Under the pieces are notes generated by a model. It worked only from the letters and a program-made list of their open reading frames with translations. It searched no databases and was not told the origin of the DNA. The translations under genes and the position numbers were made by a program. From contig WPIO01000172.1 in NCBI GenBank assembly GCA_009760855.2, positions 1-27,500 on the forward strand: a stretch of 27,500 nucleotides of DNA, given 5' to 3'. The stretch comes from Cristatella mucedo (taxonomy: Eukaryota; Bryozoa; Phylactolaemata; Cristatellidae). Position 1 is the stretch's first letter. Every line of letters begins with the position of its first letter. Shown here one piece after another: positions 19,735 through 27,500 of the stretch.

Positions 19735-19833
19735 ATTTTAGCTCGCAACTCAAAGCAAATTATCGGCCGAGAGACAGCACGTATCTCGAAACACTCGCAT
19801 GTCGAAACACTCGTTAGCCGAGGTACCACTGTA
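19735..19833 (-). mobile_element. Pogo/Tigger-like DNA-transposon terminus
   Basis: Read on the minus strand from 19831, it begins CAGTGGTACCTCGGCTAACG and is flanked by TA, like TA-inserting Tc1/mariner-superfamily (pogo/Tigger) ends. A 12-base piece, TCGAAACACTCG, is duplicated within it. A second, poorer copy lies at 7865-7940. No opposite end or transposase was found. Confidence 0.45.
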
Positions 19834-20261
19834 TTTTAATTTAGAATGATTTGCCTTAGGGCGCTTTAAATCTAGGCAAACGATGAAGCATTAGACATAA
19901 CAGTGTGTTGGAAATAACAGGAAGACAACGCAAACCAGGCACTCAGTTTCACCTACTAGATGGTTAGATTGGTGGTTTCCGTAATAACGAATTGTGTGTG
20001 CGTAATGCCTGGGTAATGTTTAATATGCATCAAAGTAATCAAGGCAGCCTGCAGCCGAGCATTCATTCAGGCCCTTTTTTGTACATCAGGTAATTCCTGA
20101 ATCCATAGACCACCTGTCACTTCGCTGCTGACTTAGACAAGAAATCCTACCATCGAGGTCAGTCGAGGTCTTGAGATTGTCAAATACCTCTGATCAGGAC
20201 TTTGCAATAGCGCAAGTGGGCCACCTTTTTGGAAGTTAATATCGACCAGCTTGCAGCAGAG

Positions 20262-20455
20262 AAATAAATAAATAAATAATAAATAAATCCTAGCTGATTG
20301 AACAGCCTCTTTTTTATAGCGACAGAAGAGCCTTTATGACTATCACCACCGCTTGCAGTGGCGATAAAGAATCGCCCACCGCAGGAATTGAACCCGCGAA
20401 CTCGGGACCGAGGTCGTGAAAGCAACCGCCTTACCTAGTGTGCCATCACGGCTCA
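20262..20455 (-). mobile_element. tRNA-derived SINE, full-length copy
   Basis: On the minus strand the head has an A box (TAGGTAAGGCG, 20437-20427) and a good B box (GGTTCAATTCC, 20394-20384), the internal promoter of RNA polymerase III. The body contains an inverted pair (CGCCACTGC and GCGGTGGTG) and the tail GGCTGTTCAATCAGCTAGGA followed by an ATTT/TTTA repeat. It is about 194 bp. Related pieces lie at 4808-4905, 18728-18845 and 21285-21375. Target duplications were not clear. Confidence 0.8.
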
Positions 20456-20734
20456 ACAGAAAGCGGGTGTAATTAGTTTTTCCACCTTTTGATTCAGTTA
20501 CTAAGTGCTGTTCTGGTCGCTTTCTATGTAGTCTCTGCTTGCTTTGCAGCCTCCGATAGAATGAGAGCTCAGTCAATCGTTTTCCTTAACCGCTACCGAG
20601 TTTTTGGTCTTGATGGCGTCTTACTTCTACATGCGCACTCATCGTTAATATTTCATTAGTTCGACACGTTAATTCCTATTTACATTGCATGCGCTTTAGT
20701 TTTTGAGTACCACTGGCAGTAATGTTACGCCCCT

Positions 20735-21375
20735 GGATGTCAGCCTATGGCTAAGGCGATCGCACTTCACGACCCGGATCGTGGGTTCGAGTCCTTGTGA
20801 CAGCCCTCCGCACGACCCATCGTCGGGCTGGGTAGCGCCACCGAACAACAAGTCTTCTGGCTCCAGCACCGAACACTCTATTCCAAGCCACGCCGGCCAA
20901 GCCCAGTCTCTACACTCTAGACGGCCGCCGGCGTCTAGGGATCTCGTCCTCCCCTCCCTTGTTCTACTCCTTCGGCAACCCTTATATTCCATGCATGCGT
21001 TGTTTTTCGCACAGTCGGGCCATTGTTCGTTCCGAACCCGCCCGACAGCTGGCGGCGGCAGTTTATGGTAGATGGATGTCCCCACAGATGCCGCCAATGC
21101 ATGGATTTGGGCCGGACTTACATCGTCATCGTCTGCCCTCGTCGACCGGTCGCGAGCCTGCGGCTGCCTAAGCAGTCTGGCCCTCGTGGGGCCTCCTCCG
21201 CCGACTGCTCGCAGGCTGCAAGAGTCATGTCCCCTCACAGGGACTGGGAGAACTGTCGCGCACCGGGACCATCCTTTATTGTTCACTTCAAGCGGTAGCG
21301 ATGACCGCTAAGGCTATTCTCCCACTAAATAACCGAGGCTGTTAAATCAGCCATTATTTATTTCTTTCGTTTACT
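20735..21375 (+). mobile_element. tRNA-headed SINE or composite, about 640 bp
   Basis: The head has an A box (TGGCTAAGGCG, 20748-20758) and a canonical B box (GGTTCGAGTCC, 20784-20794) with normal spacing. The last 90 bases (CAAGCGGTAGCGATGACCGC, then GAGGCTGTTAAATCAGCCAT and a TTATTTATT tail) match the 3' part of the SINE at 20262. Between them lie about 480 GC-rich bases absent from the short SINE. It may be a long SINE variant or a short SINE with an insertion. The open frames inside it are not genes. Confidence 0.6.
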
Positions 21376-24300
21376 TTGTAGCGCAGCTTAAATTTGCAGC
21401 GCGTCTCAGCCCAAATGCTAAAATACTCGCACAGCTCAGCGGTCGCTTTTTAGAGCAATGCATGGTCGGGCTCAAAAATATGTGTGTTTGCCACATGACA
21501 GTCGAGGAAGTAGTGGAGGGTATATCCGCTTAGCACCTGAGTGGGATGCTTCGTGGCGATTCTCTTACTGCGACAAGCCCATCATAATGCGAACGTGCGG
21601 TCGCTGGGGGAGAGAAAGGAGGGGTAGTAGTCACCCGTCGTCGTCAGGCGCCCATGCTGAGCGTTGCTGTCCTTACATAGCCAGCAAGCTTACCAGTAAG
21701 CTCAGCCTCGCGGTCGCTCAGGCTGGGCAGGTGAACGAGCTGCATGACGGGAACCCCCTGCAATCGCAGCTTTTATTCTGATAGAACATGCACCTAGCTA
21801 CATGCAACTAATTTCGGACGACTTGTGGATGGCGTCAGCCATCCTTGGTTGTCACGATCAGCAGAAGCAGCAGCCAAGGTCACCCGCAAGGCCAAGTACC
21901 CCACGATACGCCAACTGCAAGCCATGCAAGCGCAGATAAACATGCAGTAAACTATGAAAATCTGAAGTAAAACAAATTGGTGGCCAGAAGGTACGAAATT
22001 AAATTAAGGGCACGATTATTTCAAAAAATGATAGCCACGCCTCCCCTGATTGCATTTTGGGTAGTCCTCGAGACCTTGGGGAACCTCTAAACGCTGTCAA
22101 GTATTAGCGTTGCCTTCAGAACGAGCTGTTAAGGTACAGCGCCGTAGCCAGCTCAAGCGTACAGAAGCACTTAGCACAATTTGATTTGCACGGTGCACTA
22201 TTTGCGAAGCCATTAGTAAAGCAAGCTTATTTTCGCGGCCGGCGAACGAGCCTTGGGGCGAGAGCTCTTCCGATGGCACCGGGGCTAAAAGGAAATCGCA
22301 TTTCACCTGATACTTATGAAAGCTGTGGCTGCAAGGCAGCGACTCGAGCGTAGGATCTCGGGCTGCTGACAGCGATGGGTGCCACTGTCACGGCTCAGCC
22401 CTCACCGCATCGGATGCAGCGGCTCATTAGCTGCTCGCCTCGCCGTTCGTAGCCGACGAGCGACGCGTGGTCTAATCAATAAGCGACCGTCAGCAGCAGC
22501 GTCAGCAGCGCTTGTTTGGTCTCTTAAGAAACCCTTGCAGGGATGCAGCGATGCCCGTTCTGGCCCTTTCTGGTCCGTTCTGGCCCGTTCTGGCTAGGAT
22601 AAGTTGGCGCCGACGTGCCTCGCAGAAATGGACGAACGTTCTTGCGTGCACGGAGGCACGTCAAATCGTCCCAGAAGTCACAGGGAACAATCGCCGGAAT
22701 TTCAAAATATGAAATAACCTCGGACTCAAGCCATTTACTTGTTGCGGTGCCAATGATTTCTCTCTCCTCAGTATAATGGATTCTAGAGATTCACACATAA
22801 TGAATATGGCAATATATTGTACAAAACGCAAACGGCGAAAATCCATGAAGAGAGAATTGTTGCTGGAGGCGGATGCCACCTGGACCCGTAAAAAGAAACG
22901 AACACGTGCATATCCGTTCTGAAGTTCCATCCGATTTCCTTTTTACGATGCCCAGTTACAGCGTAAAACTAAGAAGAGTGGGGGTTCAAGGGTCCATGAT
23001 CACCAGGATCATTGAAAAACCTTGCAACTTAACAGCATGTTAAAAAACCGAACATGTGCTGGCGATGGAAAAATACTGAATACAACACGCTTACAAAAAC
23101 TACACTGGAATAACGGAAACTTATGTCCAGCAACATCCGAAGCGGCACTACATCTCTCATTCAATAATAAAACGCCGGTAGAAAACATTATGCGAAGGTC
23201 AAACTTTGAAAATTTGACAGTTCAAATGTGCGTGTGATAAGGTGACACGAAGAACTCCGTCCAGCGCAGCAGCCACCTAGCTAATGGTTGGTGAATAAAC
23301 AGAATCAGAAGCGATCAATTGACCTATAAGAGCGGCTTATTATTTGACATTGGGTAACGCTTGGTTATTTAGTGCAAGCACGCTCTTGTGTGGCCGGGAA
23401 AATCTTCGCGTTGCCTTCATTCCTTCTCTAATTATTATTACAAATTATTATTCCTCTAATTATTACGACAATGGCGCGCGGCGCTCGTTCTTTTTGCTAG
23501 CGCAGCGTCTTTTCTGCCTCCTCTTTTAAGACAGTATCACGTGAAGCTTGTATGCGGCGGACTGTCCTTAAAGTCATACATGACTGTACATAAGTTGTTG
23601 CGTCTGTCTCTGCTTGACATGGAAAATATAAATGTGCTATTTAGTGTGCTATTTCACTAATCGGACTACGCACCGACTAGATTAGACAATAAAAGGTCCT
23701 TAATTGATATATATTATCGTCTATCAAGTGTTTCCGACTCGGCATCTGCAAGCTGAGTCGAGTCGCGCGCGACACTACCGACCGAGACCATTACTAAGCA
23801 TAATCGTCGTCGTATAAGTACGGCGTAGGCTTACACTGGACGTCACTCGAGCATGCGTTAGAAATACTCACTCCACGCTCTCGATTGAACCGGTCTCGTC
23901 GTGGAACGACTAATTAAACACGCTCCTCCTCGATTGATCGTCCTGTCTGACCTGCGTTCTCGACCGGATATCATGTCAGAGCTTCGACCTCGACCGATCA
24001 TCCTGTCTGCAGCTCGTCGGCCTCTTCGATGCATCGCATGTAGCCCGCGCCTCAGTATTGGGAACCCGAGACACTAAACGTCATACAATCCATCGTATTG
24101 TGGACATTATTAAACTTCAGAGAGATTCAAAAGAGTAACATTGCACTAGCGGGGGGGGGGGCGGACAGGCAAACATCCTTCAAGAGCCCACTGCCTGGAA
24201 GCTTAAACTGGCGACAGGAGAGAACTACTCGCGACATGTGTCATGACTCGTAGCAGCTGCTGCAAGAATACGCAGAAGGGCGTGCAGAAGACAGCCCACA

Positions 24301-24949
24301 TCAGGTGGCCACGTGACAGTGCCGCGGTATAACCTTAATTTTTATAAGTACACGCCATTCCCAAAAGAAATCCCAACGTTACTCATAAAAAATCGCGCAA
24401 ACATTTGCCATAAATTAATTAAACACCAGCTACCGATGTCAGTCACAAGTCGGCCAATTGGTAGCGCCACAGGTCACGCAAGTTTAATTTCTTTTAATTC
24501 TCTCGCAGCAAGTGCTGGCGGACTCCGTTGTCTTTTTATTACGCTAACTATCCAAGTGCATTAGAAAATAACGTCACCAGACGCATACTTTAGCTGGTAA
24601 CTTTCATTTGAGCTCCTCGAGTCACGAAAAGATGCCTACTCTTGGAGGCCCAGGTCACTGGCGGCGAATGACCTTGACCCAGGGAGCTCCCTCTGCACAG
24701 GTTACGATTTTGACAGAGAATAGAAAATATCCGCATCGCACGACTTGGTGCGTGGCTTAAACTTGTGTCCGCAGGGCGAGGATTGAGCGAATGCCTTATC
24801 GTGAGCCGTGCATACAAAAACGAAGACGATCCTGCACGCGGCGGCGGCGCCGCCAGTGGGGCCAGCGCTGCCGCCCACTGCCTACTGACCCAAGGCCGCA
24901 TATACAGTGCCGAAGGCTAGAAAACAGGCACGGCAGGTGTCTTTACTTA
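21376..24949. other. Long stretch with no recognised gene
   Basis: Apart from the 10-bp repeat at 22554 and a G run at about 24150, I see only short ORFs without known domains. A segment at 23690-24120 is rich in TCGACC/TCCTGTCT motifs (CCTGTCTGA and CCTGTCTGC recur) with an AATAAA at 23687. It could belong to an LTR, but no ends were found. Confidence 0.4.
22554..22594. repeat. 10-bp tandem repeat, four units
   Basis: CCGTTCTGGC-like units occur four times in a row with small changes. No link to the surrounding sequence is apparent. Confidence 0.8.
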
Positions 24950-25055
24950 CTCTAATTTAATGTATATCTCCATCTGTAATTCTGGAAAGCCACACGGGCT
25001 AAGTGGGTGTTACACTGGAGGGTTATCTAAAGCGCACTCCTAAGCGTAACGCGCC
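24950..25055 (-). mobile_element. LINE 3' UTR fragment
   Basis: It matches 12655-12740 in the same orientation: TGTATCTCC-like start, GTGGGTGTTAC, then AGCGCACTC and TAAGCG. It is the 3' end of the same LINE family, on the minus strand, next to the 39-bp minisatellite. Confidence 0.75.
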
Positions 25056-25221
25056 CAAGCGGCGCTCGTACAGTAGCTACTACTCTCAAGGTCATCTACG
25101 AACAAATCGAAACAGCAGCCGACGGAGTCGACCGCCAGCGGTCGGCCACCAAATGATAGGGGCCGTGTCCAGGGCTCGAGGAGTGGGCTCGAGGAGGCGC
25201 TGGCTGAACCCGATCGGAGTG

Positions 25222-26635
25222 CAAGCAAGCTAGCAAACCGGAAGCTCCAGAGTCCGGTAGCCAGCGAGTGAGTAAACCGGAGGCTCCAGACTCTAAGAGC
25301 CAGCGAGCGAGCGAACCGGAAGTTCCAGAGTCTGAGAGCCAGTGAGCAAGTTAACCGGAAGCACCAGAGTATGGGAGGCAGCGAGCGAGCAAACTGGAAG
25401 CTCCAGAGTCTGAGAGCTAGCGAGCGAGCAGATCCGAAGCTCCAGGCTCTGATAGCCAGCGAGCGAGCGAACCGGACGTTTCAGTGTCTGAGAGCCAGCG
25501 AGCGAGCGAACCGGAAGCTCTAGAGTCTGGGAGGCAGCGAGCAAGCGAACCGAAAGCTCCAGGCTTTGAAAGCCAGCGAGCGAGCGAACCGGAAGCACCA
25601 GGCTCGAACTGATAGCGAGCTAGCGATGCGGAAGCTCGAGACTTAGAGAGCCAGCGAGCGAGCGAACCCGAAGCTCCATAGTGTGGGAGCCAGCGAGCGA
25701 GCGAACCAGAAGCTCCAGGCTTTGAATGCCACCGAGCGAGCAAACCGGAAGGTCTAGGCTCTGAGAGCCAGTGACCGAGCGAACCGGATGCTCCAGAGTC
25801 TGAAAGGCAGCGAGCGAGCGAAACAGGAAGCCCCTGGCTGTGAGATCCAGCGAACATGCGGAGCGGAAGCTTGAGACTCTGAGAGCGAGCGAGCGAGCGA
25901 ACCGGAGACTCCAAAGGCTGGGAGCCATCGAGCGAGCGAACCAAAAACTTTAGGCTCCGGGAGCCAGCGAGCAAGCGAAACGGAAGCTCCAGAGCCTGGG
26001 AGCCAGCGAGCGAGCAAACCGGAAGCTCTACAGCCTAAGAGCTAGCGAGAGAGCAAACCGGAAGCTCCAGGCTCGAAGAGCCAGCGAGCGAGCGAACCGG
26101 ATGCTCCAGGCTCTGAGAGCCAGCGAGCTAGCAAAGCGGAAGCTCGAGACTCGAGTGGAAGCGAGCTAGCGAACCGGAAGCTCCAGAGTCCGCTCGCCAG
26201 CGAGCGAGCCAACCGGAAGCTCCAGGCTCGAAGAGCCAGCGAGCGAGTGAACAGGAAGCTTCAGGCTCCGGGAGCCAGTGAGCAAGCGAACCGGAAGCAC
26301 ACGGCTCTGAGAGCAAGTGAGCGAGCAAACCGGAAGCTCCAAAGTCTGCTAGCCGGCGAGCGAGTGAACCGGAAGCTCCAGGCTTTGAAAACCAGCGAGC
26401 GAGCGAACCGGAAGCTTCAGAGTCTGGTAGCCAGCGAGCGAGCGAACCGGAAGCTCCAGGCTCTGAGAGCCAGTGAGCAAGCGAAGCGGAAGCTCCCGGC
26501 TCTGAGAGCCATGGAGCGAGCGAAGCGGAAGGTGCCGACTCTTGGAGCCAACGAGCGAAGCGGAGGCTTCTGACTTAGGGAGCCAGCAAGCGAAGCGGAA
26601 ACTCCAGACTTGGGGATGCAGCGAGCCTAGTGGCA
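25222..26635. repeat. 39-bp minisatellite, about 36 units
   Basis: The unit contains CCAGCGAGCGAGCGAACC followed by GGAAGCTCCAG and a variable end such as GCTCTGAGAG or AGTCTGAGAG. Successive starts at 25261, 25300 and 25339 fix the period at 39. The last two units, after about 26545, are shortened by 4 bases. Because 39 is a multiple of three, several frames stay open for 100-185 codons; these are translations of the repeat, not genes. The unit nests a GAGC/GCGA tetranucleotide. The array sits between two parts of a minus-strand LINE. Confidence 0.95.
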
Positions 26636-26812
26636 CCAAATTCACCCGAGTTACCCAAAGGTCCGAGGTGCAATTAAACGATCCGAGTAAGAAAAGTGGA
26701 TGGTGCGCTGTTGATAGTAGTAGGGGAGTAGTTCTGACGGATAGGTTGGAGCCAATGAACGCAGCGACCTAAAAGTGGATGATAAAATCTCAAAATTGAT
26801 GAGCCGATTGAC

Positions 26813-27075
26813 TTAGAGCCAGTACAGGTCAGCAAGAAGCAGTGTGGTGTGGCAACTGAGCCATTCACGAGAGACAAGCCTAGCTGCACAGGTTAACACT
26901 AGCTCTAGGAACCTGATTGCACATGGTGGAAGCCCAGGAAGTAGCGGGTTACTGAAGTCAAGATTGAATGTCACAAAAACATGGATCAATTTAGATGTAG
27001 TATCCCTGCCTAAAGAAGCCCGATTTTCAGCAATGTTATGCAGCTGAAAGCAGGCAGACTTGACTGGAGTCAATG
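26813..27075 (-). mobile_element. L2/CR1-type LINE, reverse transcriptase thumb fragment
   Basis: The minus strand encodes VKSACFQLHNIAENRASL, TSKLIHVFVTFNLDFSNPLL and GLPPCAIRFLELVLTCAARL. It matches the family's VKSAYFHLRNIA ... LIHAFVTSRLDYCNSLL ... QNAAARL block, which directly precedes the HVSPLLKELHWLPV block. The matching 3' UTR lies at 24950-25055, on the far side of the 39-bp minisatellite. Confidence 0.8.
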
Positions 27076-27330
27076 CGGTCGTCTAATATCCTTTTTGAAC
27101 ATACACTTAGATTTCGTGCATGCTCAACAAGACTTATTCTGCGCTTTGAATAAGATCGCTAGAATTGGCTATTAATATATTTACATCAGTGCAACGTTAT
27201 TTTTGTGGGCGCGGTATTGCCGTCTATCCGCCAGCCCAGTGCAAGTTGCTGGCCAAGACCCCGAGTACCTCTTCCATGCATTTTCATTCACAGCCACCCC
27301 ATCGGCCTGTGTGGACGATGTCCCCTATCA

Positions 27331-27425
27331 CTGTCTGTCTGTCTGTCTCTGTCTGTCTCTGTCTGTCTCTGTCTGTCTCTGTCTGTCTCTGTCTGTCTCT
27401 GTCTGTCTCTGTCTGTCTCTGTCTG

Positions 27426-27460
<35 letters not shown>

Positions 27461-27500
27461 GTCTGTCTCTGTCTGTCTGTCTCTGTCTGTCTCTGTCTGT
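27331..27500. repeat. CTGT/CTCTGT microsatellite reaching the window end
   Basis: The run alternates CTGT repeats with regular CTCTGT interruptions (10-base higher period GTCTGTCTCT). It continues beyond the window, so its length is unknown. Confidence 0.95.

Noticed and set aside
20748-20794. Functional tRNA gene
   Set aside because: A and B boxes are good, but the flanking sequence does not fold into a full cloverleaf and is followed by a SINE body and TTTATT tail.
23560-24120. Possible second LTR (AATAAA at 23687, repeated CCTGTCT motifs)
   Set aside because: No TG...CA ends, target duplication or primer-binding site could be paired.
24590-24901. 103-codon ORF on the minus strand
   Set aside because: It is Arg/Ala/Ser-rich in GC-rich DNA, with no domain, no splice-linked partner and no familiar motif.
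25417-26645. ORFs of 100-185 codons on both strands
   Set aside because: They are translations of the 39-bp minisatellite; the unit length is a multiple of three, so open frames arise without selection.

Overview
This looks like nuclear DNA of an invertebrate animal. Genes are split by introns with GT/AG borders, intergenic space is long and gene-poor, and interspersed repeats are everywhere: L2/CR1-type LINEs, tRNA-derived SINEs, a solo LTR, DNA-transposon ends, minisatellites and microsatellites. There are no operons, Shine-Dalgarno sites or prokaryotic gene packing. I cannot fix the phylum from sequence alone; a flatworm or an arthropod such as a tick would both fit.

Only one host gene is convincing. 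It lies on the minus strand and encodes a 12-helix major facilitator of the MFSD4 / sodium-dependent glucose transporter 1 (NaGLT1) type. I assemble it from four exons: 18495-18250, 12566-12281, 12155-11686 and 11606-10946. The first exon seen ends in the middle of transmembrane helix 1. The next, 5.7 kb away, resumes it in phase with the family signature GLCLNSLGPTMIDL. The first coding exon with the start codon is not securely found; a Ser-rich ORF at 19619-19413 is a weak candidate. A 7-base homopolymer at 11473-11479 breaks the frame in the last exon, so the copy is either a recent pseudogene or carries a one-base assembly error.

Layout. 1-3180: no recognised gene. 3236-3390: an unclassified dispersed repeat. 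About 3990-4150: a LINE scrap. 4808-4905: a SINE scrap. 4910-7690: nothing recognised. 7700-8340: a hAT-like terminus, a pogo/Tigger-like terminus, a 23-bp minisatellite and a SINE-like tail. 8840-10260: a second copy of the 3236 repeat, interrupted by a 1.24-kb solo LTR with a 4-bp target duplication. 10946-12566: the transporter's 3' exons. 12567-18249: its large intron, filled with LINE pieces in both orientations (minus 12640-13225; plus 14258-14930; plus 15040-17710). 18250-18495: the upstream transporter exon. 18728-21375: SINEs and a pogo-like end. 21380-24945: mostly featureless. 24950-27075: a minus-strand LINE copy split by about 36 units of a 39-bp minisatellite. 27331-27500: a microsatellite running off the window end.

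The main biological reading is one transporter gene whose first visible intron has become a nest of retroelements, in a genome where tandem duplication of short segments (80, 82, 85 and 162 bp, plus 23- and 39-bp arrays) repeatedly acts on transposon sequence.
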